Positions 8,837-17,447 of a DNA stretch of 64,000 nucleotides are shown here, piece by piece. The notes beneath the pieces are model-generated. The model was not told where the DNA came from and made no database searches. It saw nothing but the letters and a program-made list of their open reading frames with translations. Position 1 is the first letter of the stretch; each line of letters starts with the position of its first letter. This stretch comes from Rhizobium jaguaris (GTDB lineage: Bacteria > Pseudomonadota > Alphaproteobacteria > Rhizobiales > Rhizobiaceae), in contig NZ_CP032694.1 in NCBI RefSeq assembly GCF_003627755.1, positions 1,293,501 to 1,357,500 on the forward strand. The letters run 5' to 3'. The translations under genes were made by a program, and so were the position numbers.

Positions 8837-10272
8837 GGCTTGGCCTCCTCGGTCATGGCGCTGAGCGCCGAGTTCAGGTTGCTTTCGGCGTCGAGTAGGA
8901 AGTTGGCGGAGATGACCACCTTGTCGCCGGCGGCGACGCCCTGCCTGATTTCCGTACTGCCGTCGCCGCGGACGCCGAGCTTGACGTTCTTCGGTTCGAA
9001 GCGTCCGTCGCCCTTGTCGATGAACACGACCTGCCGGTCGCCGGTGTCGACGACGGCGCTGTTGGGAACCGAGACGACCGGACTGGGAGCGCCAGCCTCG
9101 ATATCGACGTCGGCATACATGTTGGCGCGCAGCACGCCGTCCGGGTTGGGGAGTTCGATGCGGACCTTTGTCGTCCGCGTCTGCGTGTTCACCTCAGGAT
9201 AGACGAGGTCGACGGTGCCGTGGAAGGCCCTGCCGGGAAGGCTACGGATGGTAATATCCGCCTTCGCTCCAATACCGACGGAGGCAAGGTCGTATTCGGG
9301 AACGTCGGCAATCACCCACATGTTGGAAATGTCCGCGATGCGGAACAGGATGTCACCGGGCTTCGCCATCATGCCCGCCGTCGCCAAACGTTCTAGGACG
9401 ACGCCGTCGCGCGGGGCGGTGTAGCTAATGCTCGTCGGCACCTGCCGGGTCCGGGCGATGCCGTCGATGACTTCCTGCGGGACGCCGAGGTTCTTCAGGC
9501 GCAGCGCCGAGCCGGCGTCGTCGTTGCCCCTCGAACCGTCGCGCCCGGCGGCGTATTCCGAAGCTGCGGTGGCCACTTCCCTGGAATAGAAGCGAAAGAG
9601 CTTCTCGCCCTTGCCGATATGATCACCCGTCGTGACGCTGGCGACGTCGTCGACGAAAGAATCCGTCCGCATCGAGATGATGCTGACAAGGCGCTCGTCG
9701 AGCGCCACTGTGCCCGGCACCCGCACCTTGCGGCTGATGCTGGCCATCTCCGCCACGGCCGTCTTCACGCCGGTCCGCTGCAGCTTGCCGAGCGGGACCT
9801 TGACGGTGGAGGCGTCGGACTGCTCGCCCTCGTAGACCGGGATGTAGTCCATGCCCATGGCATCCTTCTTCGGCACCTTGGAGGTGTCCGGCAGGCCCAT
9901 GGGATTGCGATAGTAGAGAATTCGCCCCTTCGACGGCGCGGCCTCAGGTCCCGCATCCGCGGACGCCGTGACGGCGGGCGCCTTCGCCTTGTTGTCGAAG
10001 CTCACCTCTTCGCTGGCATGCACGGCGACGAACGGCTGGCCGTCGTCGGTGTTCTTCGGTGTCGCGGAGAACTGTGGAAGGCCGTCCGGATGACGATAGT
10101 AGATGATTGCGCCCATGGGGACAGCCCCCGGGGCAGCCGGTGTGGCCATTGCCGTCTCGGCAAGGTTGAGGCCTAAAACGGAGGCCAGGTTGTTGGTGCC
10201 AGCCCAATAGCCTCCCCCGCCGAGCAATACGGCGAGGGAGAGCGTGACTGCCACGCGTGATGGGGTGCTCAA
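8833..10272 (-). CDS. cusB: CusB-type RND periplasmic adaptor with two heavy-metal-binding segments
   Basis: A 479-residue membrane-fusion protein that links the CusA pump to an outer-membrane channel and hands over metal. An amino-terminal membrane anchor (residues 7-25) is followed by two related segments, about residues 57-85 (IYYRHPDGLPQFS) and 118-148 (LYYRNPMGLPDTS ... GMDYIPVY). The second is the heavy-metal-binding domain often found before CusB barrels, in its Cys-free form. Barrel-sandwich and beta-barrel regions follow (VPGTVALDER, then WVIADVPEYD). The start is TTG at 10272, overlapping the stop of the upstream gene (TTGA); no better start is in place before the anchor. It overlaps cusA by four bases, so translation is probably coupled. 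Confidence 0.9.
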   Translation of the reverse strand: MSTPSRVAVTLSLAVLLGGGGYWAGTNNLASVLGLNLAETAMATPAAPGAVPMGAIIYYRHPDGLPQFSATPKNTDDGQPFVAVHASEEVSFDNKAKAPAVTASADAGPEAAPSKGRILYYRNPMGLPDTSKVPKKDAMGMDYIPVYEGEQSDASTVKVPLGKLQRTGVKTAVAEMASISRKVRVPGTVALDERLVSIISMRTDSFVDDVASVTTGDHIGKGEKLFRFYSREVATAASEYAAGRDGSRGNDDAGSALRLKNLGVPQEVIDGIARTRQVPTSISYTAPRDGVVLERLATAGMMAKPGDILFRIADISNMWVIADVPEYDLASVGIGAKADITIRSLPGRAFHGTVDLVYPEVNTQTRTTKVRIELPNPDGVLRANMYADVDIEAGAPSPVVSVPNSAVVDTGDRQVVFIDKGDGRFEPKNVKLGVRGDGSTEIRQGVAAGDKVVISANFLLDAESNLNSALSAMTEEAKP

Positions 10273-10672
10273 GGGGCGGCCTTCAGGACGAGTTCGCCCT
10301 GGACAGTGTCAGGTTCGCCCTGGACCTTGGCGGCGAGCTTGAAACGCCAGCTGCCGGCCATCGCGAAGTCGGTCTTGAAGGCGTAGACGCCGGGTTCCGT
10401 CGAGGTTGCCGCCTCGACAGGCGTCGTCATCATCTCCATGCCCTCGGGGCCATGTCCATTCGGGTGGTGAAGATGACCGCGTCGGCAACGGGCTTGCCCG
10501 TCCGCTTGTCGACCAGGCGGACGATGACCGGCGATCCCTGGCCCTGCTTGACGTTGGAGTCGACGGCCTGGAACTCGTAATCCTGCGCGGCTGCGAAGGT
10601 GACGGTGGCGGAGCCGGCGACTAGGATACCGGCGAGGAGCATCGCTCCTCCAGGAAGATATGTCTTGTTCAT
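10269..10672 (-). pseudogene. YtkA/FixH-domain periplasmic protein, frameshifted as sequenced
   Basis: Two overlapping frames together spell one exported protein of about 135 residues. The first (from ATG 10672) has a signal peptide (MNKTYLPGGAMLLAGILVAG...), then QDYEFQAVDS and PVIVRLVDKRTGKPV; the second continues EGMEMMTTPVEA and SWRFKLAAKVQGE to the stop at 10269. Adding one G to the run at 10446-10449 joins them. The result is a YtkA-like/FixH immunoglobulin-fold domain, a family common in copper-handling operons. In this operon it takes the place that the small chaperone CusF has in E. coli. A single-base sequencing error is the simplest reading. Confidence 0.75.
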
Positions 10673-10800
10673 GATTTCCGATCTCATCGGGACGGATTCT
10701 CGATCGCGTCCACGGGTCAAAATTGATGGCCATCGGATCCGAGCGGACGCACTTAGGCGTCCGGCGCGAGCCGTGGGCATGTTTCAAAAATGAATTGAGA

Positions 10801-11184
10801 TCAGGCTTTCGGAGGTCGGGCCGGCGGTTCGATCAAGGTCGATGTCAACTGCGATGCCGGAAACAGATCGTAGCGGTGAGACAGCCAGGACAGCGCGAAC
10901 GACCAGCCGTGATGATCGGACGCATGAGCGGAGATGGAGGTCGTGCAGACAAGCGCCAGCGCGCAGCCTTTGGCGTAGTCCGACTTGACGGGCTGCGTCT
11001 GCAGACAGCAGGACATGTCCTCGGCCATGTTCATGCCGGACATGTCGCTGCTCATTCCGTCCATTGCCACATGACCCGAGGCGGCCATGGCGCTGCTCGC
11101 CAGCCCAATGCTTACCGGGCCAATAACGACCGCGAGCATGGCGACGAGCAGGAACAGACGATGGAGGGTCCGCAGGAGGGTCAT
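10801..11184 (-). CDS. Secreted Met/Cys/His-rich CopL/DUF2946-like protein, first gene of cus operon
   Basis: A 127-residue protein with a clear signal peptide (residues 1-34), a Met-rich stretch (MDGMSSDMSGMNM at 41-53), a CC pair at 59-60, further Cys at 74 and 80, and His residues at 87, 91 and 92. It ends EPPARPPKA. Signal peptide, Met/Cys cluster and Pro-rich tail together are typical of small CopL- or DUF2946-type proteins found at the head of copper resistance operons. It probably binds Cu(I)/Ag(I) in the periplasm. ATG 11184 follows AGGAGGGTC-like ribosome-binding sequence in good position. The 128-base gap to the next gene is crossed without an evident terminator. Confidence 0.65.
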   Translation of the reverse strand: MTLLRTLHRLFLLVAMLAVVIGPVSIGLASSAMAASGHVAMDGMSSDMSGMNMAEDMSCCLQTQPVKSDYAKGCALALVCTTSISAHASDHHGWSFALSWLSHRYDLFPASQLTSTLIEPPARPPKA

Positions 11185-11422
11185 GCAATTATACTGGCAT
11201 GTCGTTTCCGGCATTGGAAGCGGGCTCACGAAGATGTGTTGTGACGGATAGTTCGGGCGAGATGAATGCTCTCGGCGACCCGGCCTCAAGCGAACTCATT
11301 GAATTTGAATTTCCGCTAGAGAGTGACACGGAGAAACGATGCCGAGCACAACCTCGAGGGATCAGAGTCGCGCCCGATCCAGGCGGACGGGGCGCCTACC
11401 TCTTCAGGAGGGGAAAGGGTGC

Positions 11423-12463
11423 CTAAAATCGTGTAATCACGCTGATTCCGGTGCCTTCCGCCTTGTCCAGCACCATCAGCGCCGGCACCGCTTCTTCGAG
11501 GCTGATTTTACGGCCGATCAGCTTTTGCGGGGCGATCTTGCCGGCGGCGAGCATGTCCAGCATGGCGTCGTAACGCCAGGCCTGCATGCCGTGGCTGCCG
11601 TAGATCTCCAGCTCATGCCCGATCACCTGCGCCATCGGGATCTGTGGCGCGGCATATTCGCCGAGCATCAAGCCGACTTGCACATGCCTGCCGCGGCGGC
11701 GGAGATTTTTGATCGAATTGAAGCAGGTGACGGGATGGCCGAGCGCATCGATCGACACATGCGCACCACCCTTGGTGATCTCGCGCACGGCCTCAGCGAC
11801 ATCGGCGACGCTGGCGGCGTTGATCGTCGCGACCGCGCCACATTCGCGCGCGAAAGCTAGCTTCTCGTCGGAAATGTCGATGCCGATGGCGTTCGCGCCG
11901 AGCGCACTGGCGATCATGATGGCGGATAGGCCGACGCCGCCGCAGCCGTGCACTGCGATCCATTCGCCCGGCCGCGTTCTAGCCTGGTCGGCAACCGCGC
12001 GAAACGAAGTCGCAAAACGGCAGCCGAGGCTCGCCGCCGTCGCATCATCGATTGTCTCCGGCAAATGCACCAGATTGGTGTCTGCATAGTCGATCGCCAC
12101 ATATTCGGCGAAGGAGCCCCAATGGGTGAAACCGGGCTGGAACTGGTTCGGGCAGACCTGCTGATTGCCGGAATGGCATTCGGCGCAATGGCCGCAGCCG
12201 GAAACGAACGGCACAGTGACGCGATCGCCGACCTTGAAGCGAACCACGCCCCGGCCCGTCGCCACTACCTTGCCGGCCAGCTCATGGCCGGGCACATGCG
12301 GAAGCTTGATATCGGGGTCATGGCCCATCCAGCCATGCCAATCGCTGCGGCAAAGCCCGGTTGCGCCAATGGCGATCACGACGCCGTCCTCGTTTGGCGT
12401 GGGGTCGGGGAGCGTGCGAATATCGGGCGCGGCCTCGAAGGCCTCATAATACATAGCTTTCAT
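11423..12463 (-). CDS. Zinc-dependent medium-chain alcohol dehydrogenase
   Basis: A 346-residue cytoplasmic NAD(P)-dependent oxidoreductase. Catalytic-zinc ligands appear as GLCRSDWHG and PGHELAG; the structural-zinc loop has four Cys (CGHCAEC, then QQVC); the dinucleotide motif is GCGGVGLSA. The length is normal. ATG 12463 ([10 protein letters not shown]) is the family-typical start; the frame extends 20 codons upstream without similarity. The substrate cannot be read from the sequence; alcohol, polyol or formaldehyde-type substrates are all possible in this family. It is a single gene on the minus strand, downstream of the presumed promoter region of the cus operon. Confidence 0.88.
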   Translation of the reverse strand: MKAMYYEAFEAAPDIRTLPDPTPNEDGVVIAIGATGLCRSDWHGWMGHDPDIKLPHVPGHELAGKVVATGRGVVRFKVGDRVTVPFVSGCGHCAECHSGNQQVCPNQFQPGFTHWGSFAEYVAIDYADTNLVHLPETIDDATAASLGCRFATSFRAVADQARTRPGEWIAVHGCGGVGLSAIMIASALGANAIGIDISDEKLAFARECGAVATINAASVADVAEAVREITKGGAHVSIDALGHPVTCFNSIKNLRRRGRHVQVGLMLGEYAAPQIPMAQVIGHELEIYGSHGMQAWRYDAMLDMLAAGKIAPQKLIGRKISLEEAVPALMVLDKAEGTGISVITRF

Positions 12464-12668
12464 GGGAATCTCGCCTATCCTGCCGCGGTTGGCATGACCT
12501 ATCATTTTTCCTGATTCACCCATTCGTCAAGCTATTGTTTCGGCGCATGAAAATTGCGCCGGGAATGCGGCTTCCGGCGCTTTGTTGCGAATGGATTTTG
12601 GACCGTAATTTCCGCTTGACCCCCAAGTTGCGCAGGCATTTTCTTCCCGCTTTTAGGAGGAACTCATC

Positions 12669-13556
12669 ATGGCCGTCGATACATCCCCCCGCACCGCAAC
12701 CTGGACCTATGTCGATGGAGAATGGCTCTCCGGCAATCCGCCGCTGATCGGCCCGACCTCGCATGCCATGTGGCTCGGTTCGACGGTATTCGATGGTGCG
12801 CGCTGGTTCGACGGCATTGCGCCCGATCTCGACCTCCATTGCCAGCGCATCAACCGCTCCGCGGTCGCCATGGGTCTGAAGCCGCTCAAGATGGCCGAGG
12901 AGATCGAGGCGCTGGCCTGGGAAGGCGTGAAGAAATTCGACGGCAAGACCCCGATCTACATCAAACCGATGTATTGGGGCGAGCATGGCTCGCCGGGCAG
13001 CGTCGTCGCCGTCGATGTGGAATCGACCCGTTTCGCGCTCTGCCTGTTCGAGGCGGCGCTCGGTGGTCATGGCGGCGTGACACTCACGGTCTCGCCCTTC
13101 CGGCGCCCTTCGCCGGAAACTGCCATGACCGACGCCAAAACCGGTTCGCTTTATCCGAACAGCGGCCGCATGATCGTGGAGGCGAAGAAGCGCGGCTTCG
13201 ACAATGCGCTGGTGCGCGACATGAACGGCAATGTCGTCGAGACCGCTTCCTCCAATGTCTTCATGGTGAAGGACGGCGTCGTCTACACGCCGGTCGCCAA
13301 CCGCACCTTTCTCGCAGGCATCACCCGTGCCCGTGTCATGGGCCTGTTGCGCCGGGCAGGGTTCGATGTGCGCGAGGAGACACTCTCCGTCGAACAATTC
13401 ATGGCCGCCGACGAGATCTTCACCACCGGCAATTACTCCAAGGTCGTTTCGGTCAACCGCCTCGATAGCCGCGAATTCCAGCGGGGCCCGATCGCTCGCA
13501 AGGCGCTCGAGCTCTACATGGATTGGGCTTACGGCCGAAGCGCCAGCGAGGAGTGA
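12669..13556 (+). CDS. ilvE: Branched-chain amino acid aminotransferase (class IV PLP enzyme)
   Basis: A 295-residue fold-type IV PLP enzyme that transfers the amino group between branched-chain amino acids and 2-oxoglutarate. Seen directly: the entry segment TSHAMWLGSTVFDGARWFDG, the Schiff-base lysine context TDAKTGSLYPN, the cofactor-binding region VVETASSNVFMVKDG, and FTTGNYSKVVSV. Length is normal. ATG 12669 is well placed after TTAGGAGGAAC. It stands alone, divergent from the alcohol dehydrogenase. A D-amino-acid transaminase or aminodeoxychorismate lyase is a less likely alternative; rhizobia carry several class IV enzymes, so the symbol is a best guess. Confidence 0.82.
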   Translation: MAVDTSPRTATWTYVDGEWLSGNPPLIGPTSHAMWLGSTVFDGARWFDGIAPDLDLHCQRINRSAVAMGLKPLKMAEEIEALAWEGVKKFDGKTPIYIKPMYWGEHGSPGSVVAVDVESTRFALCLFEAALGGHGGVTLTVSPFRRPSPETAMTDAKTGSLYPNSGRMIVEAKKRGFDNALVRDMNGNVVETASSNVFMVKDGVVYTPVANRTFLAGITRARVMGLLRRAGFDVREETLSVEQFMAADEIFTTGNYSKVVSVNRLDSREFQRGPIARKALELYMDWAYGRSASEE

Positions 13557-13642
13557 GGAGTGGTCGCGCCTCGCCCGAGCAATCGATCCAGTGAATCGAT
13601 TGCAGCGACGAACGCGCTGAGCCAAAGCGAAGCGTAGTGCGG

Positions 13643-13677
13643 CAATAAAAAGGGCAGGGCCGGCTAAGCTCTGCCCC
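13643..13677 (-). terminator. Intrinsic terminator after gstA
   Basis: Read on the minus strand: GGGCAGAGC, a seven-base loop, GCCCTGCCC, then TTTTTATT. The stem is nearly perfect and GC-rich and lies 20 bases past the GST stop codon, so it is a good rho-independent terminator for that gene. It may also block read-through from the opposite side. Confidence 0.75.
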
Positions 13678-13695
13678 GGAAATTCCATGAGGACT

Positions 13696-14379
13696 TTATG
13701 GCCGCACCGGCGTTCCGGAACGACCAGCCGAAGCGATGTAGGAATGCGGCGCGAAGAAGATGCCATCGGCTTCGAAGGCTTCAAGGTCCTCTTCCTGGAG
13801 CGCCTGGCGGACTTTCGGTCTTGCACCGACGCGAGCCATGAACCCATGTAACGCTGGCCAGCGGCTAAGGTCGATCTTGATCCAGGGCGACCAGTTCAGA
13901 CACACGAAGAGATAGGCGTCGGCGATCGTGAAGTCGTTGCCGGTCAGATAAGCGCCGGCAAACCGGCCATTCAGCCAATCCAGTCGTTTGGACACCAGCT
14001 CATGGATGCCGGGATGGGCACCTTCATAAGCGGCGTTGAACAGCATCGCCATCGGCTTGTGCAGTTCGGCCGTGATGAAGTTCAGATAGGATTGCACCTG
14101 GCTGCGGGCGTAGGTTCCGGCCTTCGGCAGCAGGCGTTCGCCTTCTGGCGTGCATTCCGCAAGAAACTGAACGATCGCCGGCCCCTCGGTCAATATGCGG
14201 CCGTCATCCAGCATCAATGCCGGCACATAGCCGTTGCCGTTGATGGCAAGGTAATCGTCGCCTGAACTCGTCCGATGCGTCTTCCGATCGACTTCGACCA
14301 GTTCGATATCGAGCCCCAATTCCCGACAAACAATATGCGGTGACAAGGAGCATGCGGCGGCGTGCATATAGAGTTTCAT
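13696..14379 (-). CDS. gstA: Glutathione S-transferase, GstA type
   Basis: A 227-residue cytoplasmic glutathione transferase that conjugates glutathione to electrophiles. The opening MKLYMHAAACSLSPHIVCRE matches the bacterial beta-class enzyme, including the Cys of CSLSPH. The thioredoxin-like half continues with NGYVPALMLDDG and LTEGPAIVQFL, and the helical half contains TGNDFTIADAYLFVCLNW. ATG 14379 follows AAGGAGGAAAAAC. It is transcribed away from a TetR gene, with an inverted-repeat operator between them, so it is probably repressed by that regulator and induced by the compound it detoxifies. A terminator follows. Confidence 0.9.
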   Translation of the reverse strand: MKLYMHAAACSLSPHIVCRELGLDIELVEVDRKTHRTSSGDDYLAINGNGYVPALMLDDGRILTEGPAIVQFLAECTPEGERLLPKAGTYARSQVQSYLNFITAELHKPMAMLFNAAYEGAHPGIHELVSKRLDWLNGRFAGAYLTGNDFTIADAYLFVCLNWSPWIKIDLSRWPALHGFMARVGARPKVRQALQEEDLEAFEADGIFFAPHSYIASAGRSGTPVRP

Positions 14380-14442
14380 CAGTTTTTCCTCCTTCTCTCG
14401 GCGCGGGCACGAAGCATCGCGCGAATATTCGTTGAACATTTG

Positions 14443-14492
14443 TACCATTCCGCATAAAATTCAGTTGGTCAAGGTTTTTATGCGAAACGGTA
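14443..14492. promoter_or_regulatory. Inverted-repeat operator between gstA and its TetR regulator
   Basis: Two 17-base arms, 14443-14459 (TACCATTCCGCATAAAA) and 14476-14492 (TTTTATGCGAAACGGTA), are inverted repeats matching at 15 of 17 positions, separated by 16 bases. They sit in the divergent promoter region, the usual place for a TetR-family operator. The right arm runs almost into the TetR start codon, which suggests autorepression. Confidence 0.65.
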
Positions 14493-14498
14493 TAAAAT

Positions 14499-15110
14499 AT
14501 GAAGAGCGAGAAAAAGCAGGGTCGTCCACGCGCCTTCGATGCCAGGACGGTGATCGGGCAGGCGCGGGAGGTTTTTTGGGACAAGGGATTTTCCGCGGCT
14601 TCGCTCGATACGCTGAGCGCTGCGACAAAGCTGAATCGGCCGAGCCTCTACGGCGCATTCGGCGACAAGGAAGAGCTCTACCTGGATGCCTTGGAAGGCT
14701 ATCGAGAAGACAGCCTCGATGTGCTGTCGGAGGCTCTCGATCCCGCTTTACCGCTTCGTGAAAATCTGGCGCGTGTCTATGCCGAGGCTTTGAAAATATA
14801 CCTGCATGGCGAGACCGCCGCGCGCGGCTGCTTTCTGATCAGCACCGCTACGGCAGAGGCCATTCAGCATGCCCGCGTGCGGGAGGTTTTAGGCCGCAGC
14901 CTGAATGAGTTCGACGATGCAATCAAGGAACGCATGGAGCTTGCGGTGAAGCGGGGCGAACTCCCGACGGATGCTGATCCGGCGACCCTCGCGAGACTTG
15001 CTTCCGCGGTCATGCATTCGCTCGCCGTACGGGCTCGTGCAGGCGATACGCGCGAAACGCTGGAAGCGCTCGCGCGCTCCGGCGTCGATCTTATCTGCGG
15101 TCGGACATAA
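14499..15110 (+). CDS. TetR/AcrR-family transcriptional regulator
   Basis: A 203-residue regulator: the amino-terminal helix-turn-helix (residues about 9-55; FWDKGFSAASLDTLSAAT, then RPSLYGAFGDKEELY) is typical of TetR proteins and is followed by a helical ligand-binding domain containing ARGCFLISTATAE, characteristic of the subgroup next to GST or oxidoreductase genes. It lies divergent to gstA and probably represses it. There is no ribosome-binding sequence before ATG 14499; instead TATAAAAT abuts the start, so the message may be leaderless or the operator overlaps initiation. Inducer unknown. Confidence 0.88.
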   Translation: MKSEKKQGRPRAFDARTVIGQAREVFWDKGFSAASLDTLSAATKLNRPSLYGAFGDKEELYLDALEGYREDSLDVLSEALDPALPLRENLARVYAEALKIYLHGETAARGCFLISTATAEAIQHARVREVLGRSLNEFDDAIKERMELAVKRGELPTDADPATLARLASAVMHSLAVRARAGDTRETLEALARSGVDLICGRT

Positions 15111-15183
15111 TTAATTTAGGCGATGCGAAAATAGCATTTGTGGTAAAATGAGGCGGGCCGGCAAAGCTATCGAGGAGGCCGCC

Positions 15184-15306
15184 ATGAAAATTTCGCTTCC
15201 CCCTTCTGTCTATCTTTTCGACTACTACAGACTGTTCTTGCAGCTCTGTGTTATCGCCGCGACAGGGTTCGTCATCTATTCGATGTTGTTCGGACTGACG
15301 TGGTGA
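15184..15306 (+). CDS. Small membrane protein, 40 residues
   Basis: A short gene that common length limits overlook. ATG 15184 follows GAGGAGG (15172-15178) with ideal spacing. The 40-residue product begins MKISLPPSVYLFDYYRLFLQ and then has a hydrophobic stretch (about residues 19-37), ending GLTW. It resembles a single-span membrane peptide with an aromatic-rich head. I do not recognise a family. The strong ribosome-binding site and membrane-like composition argue for a real gene; proof would need conservation in related genomes. Confidence 0.5.
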   Translation: MKISLPPSVYLFDYYRLFLQLCVIAATGFVIYSMLFGLTW

Positions 15307-15420
15307 CGTGACGTCGGAAGTGATTTGAGCGTCCGGACCTTATGGCCAGCCACTCCCTTAAATGTGGAATTGTTGTCGCAGTAAAAAGCGGTCGCAGAAG
15401 TCCGATTTAGTGCCTGATCT

Positions 15421-16077
15421 TTAAAGCGGAGGCGCAAACGGATCTGCGATTCTCGGAAGCTTTAAAAGGCTCCGTGCACTCCCGATCTCGCTTCGAATTA
15501 GGCTATGAAAACGCTCTGGGGACATTGCTGCTTTTGAAAAGCCTTCGGCTTTTGATTGTAACTTATACACCCACGGGGCATGAGCGGGTGCAGATATCAC
15601 TTTTTCAAACTCTGAACACGAAAGGCTCTCATCTCCCACGAGGCCAGCGCTTATGCCTGCGTGAAAATGGTCCCAGATGCTGATCTTTTCCAGTCGTGTG
15701 AGATGAGCAGCGACTGCTTCAATCGAGCAAAACTGCTGCCGAAAATAATTTATTTCAGCAGCGGCTACAACGGCCAGTCTTTCGACCTCTTCGAAAAACA
15801 AGTCTTCATTCTCAGCTTTCGCAAAGGGTTCGAGGCGACCGCCCTGGTCGAACGAGAAATAGGCCTTCGGATTCCATAGCCAAGTCACACCTACGTTCAA
15901 ATAGGTGCCTCGATCCCAATTGCTTGGCTGAAATTCGACAAGTGATATCCACCAGCCATTATCCTTATACCAAGTGCGCGACCTTCCTTTCCGTAAGAGA
16001 CCTAATTCGCCCAGACGCTTCTTTGCGACAAGCGCAATTATGCGATTGTGATCGATGCCGTTCGGAGTAATGCCCAT
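15421..16077 (-). CDS. DUF4304-like hypothetical protein
   Basis: A 218-residue cytoplasmic protein whose middle, KGRSRTWYKDNGWWISLVEF followed by QPSNWDRGTYLNVG, resembles the DUF4304 family of unknown function. The C-terminal third is helical and charged. Codon use is less G/C-biased than in its neighbours, and the gene stands alone between unrelated genes, which hints at acquisition. ATG 16077 is the only reasonable start near the conserved region. DUF4304 proteins are often found in variable genomic regions; I assign no activity. Confidence 0.6.
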   Translation of the reverse strand: MGITPNGIDHNRIIALVAKKRLGELGLLRKGRSRTWYKDNGWWISLVEFQPSNWDRGTYLNVGVTWLWNPKAYFSFDQGGRLEPFAKAENEDLFFEEVERLAVVAAAEINYFRQQFCSIEAVAAHLTRLEKISIWDHFHAGISAGLVGDESLSCSEFEKVISAPAHAPWVYKLQSKAEGFSKAAMSPERFHSLIRSEIGSARSLLKLPRIADPFAPPL

Positions 16078-16211
16078 TTGACCCCTGAAATTCCACGACA
16101 GGTTTCATAAAACTTCCTCATTGAGGTGACAGTTCTGTATCTGATATTCGCACCAGCCGCTGCAATATGGAGTCACTACCTGATTCCGCGTTTAAGTATG
16201 TGGCTAGGCCC

Positions 16212-17447
16212 CTATGGGGCCGTCTTTTCCTTCGGTCTGAACCACCAGCAATAGATGGCGCCGATCGCCAGCAGCACGCAGGTTCCGAGGAACACGGCGC
16301 GCATGCCGATATGGCCGCCGACGAAGCCGCCCATGACGGGGCCGGCCACCTGACCGACATATTGCGAGGAGATCGAAAGACCGAGGATGCCGCCGGCCGC
16401 CGCGTCCGGTACGCTGAGGCGGATGACGGCGGTGATGCAGGGCAGCAGCCCGCCGAGCGCGATGCCCATCAGGAAGCGCAGTCCAATCAGTTGCCAGGCC
16501 GAGGTGACGAAGGCTTGCGGGATCAACAACAGCGCGGCGGCCGCGAGCGCCACCGTGATCACCGTCCAATGGCCAATGCGATCGGCAAGCTTGCCGAGCC
16601 ATGAGGCCGAGAGGATGCTGCCGAGTGCCGCCGCAGCCATCACCACGCCCGAAATCATCGTGACATGCGCGCCGTCGACGAACTGGGCGACATAGACGGT
16701 GATGATCGGCTCGATCGACATATTGGCGAGCATCAGCAGCAGACCGATTGTCAACATGGCGATGGCAGGCCGTTTGTCTGATATGGAGGCCCAACTGCCA
16801 CGCGCTTTCGCAGCCTTCTTTCGCGCCGGCGATTTCTCTTCCTTGATCAGGAAGGTTGTCGCCAGGAATGTGAAGAAGATCACGCCGCCGGCGAGCAGGA
16901 AGGTGCCGCGGATGCCGATGACGGGCGGTAATGCGCCGCCGATCAAAGGTCCGACCAGATTGCCGGCCATGATCCCGGAGGACAATACTCCGAGCGCCCA
17001 GGCAGAGCGATGTTTCGGCGTCTGGGTCGCCACCAGCACCATCGAACCCGAGGCATAACCGCCGGCAAGCCCGGTAAACAGGCGCAGCGCCACCAATTGC
17101 CAAACGCTACCGGCCATTCCCATCAAGGAGATCGCCACCGTCATGCCGAGGCTTGCGCGCACCAGCATCAGCTTGCGGCCGTAGATATCGCCAAGCCGCC
17201 CCCAGAGGGGCGCGACGAAAGCGGCGGCAAAGAAGGTGGCGCCATAGGCGATGCCGGACCATTGCACGATCGCCGCCTTGTCGGTGACGCCAAGTTCCTC
17301 GACGTAGAGCGGCAGGAAGGGAAGCAGCAGCGTCATCGCCACGATGGTCGTGAAGGAGCCGATGAGGCAGATGATCAGATTCCGCATCCAATAAGCGGTT
17401 TCCGGTTCAGCCGGGGCGGCCGCATCCCATCTTGTCTGAACAGTCAT
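16212..17447 (-). CDS. Major facilitator superfamily drug/solute exporter
   Basis: A 411-residue inner-membrane transporter with about twelve hydrophobic segments. Between helices 2 and 3 it has the MFS motif A-like sequence GRLGDIYGRKLML; the equivalent loop in the second half reads GKLADRIGH. A basic cytoplasmic loop (EEKSPARKKAAKARG) divides the halves. This pattern fits the proton-antiport DHA1/TetA-like group that exports drugs or small solutes. Its start overlaps the stop of the PEBP gene (ATGA), so the two are co-translated. Substrate unknown. Confidence 0.85.
   Translation of the reverse strand: MTVQTRWDAAAPAEPETAYWMRNLIICLIGSFTTIVAMTLLLPFLPLYVEELGVTDKAAIVQWSGIAYGATFFAAAFVAPLWGRLGDIYGRKLMLVRASLGMTVAISLMGMAGSVWQLVALRLFTGLAGGYASGSMVLVATQTPKHRSAWALGVLSSGIMAGNLVGPLIGGALPPVIGIRGTFLLAGGVIFFTFLATTFLIKEEKSPARKKAAKARGSWASISDKRPAIAMLTIGLLLMLANMSIEPIITVYVAQFVDGAHVTMISGVVMAAAALGSILSASWLGKLADRIGHWTVITVALAAAALLLIPQAFVTSAWQLIGLRFLMGIALGGLLPCITAVIRLSVPDAAAGGILGLSISSQYVGQVAGPVMGGFVGGHIGMRAVFLGTCVLLAIGAIYCWWFRPKEKTAP

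Noticed and set aside
5534..11184. Genomic-island borders (integrase, tRNA, direct repeats) around the copper operon
   Set aside because: None are visible within the flanks read; insertion is therefore only inferred from the tam remnant.
12516..13847. A 443-codon minus-strand open frame
   Set aside because: Antisense to the class IV aminotransferase, whose motifs are unmistakable.
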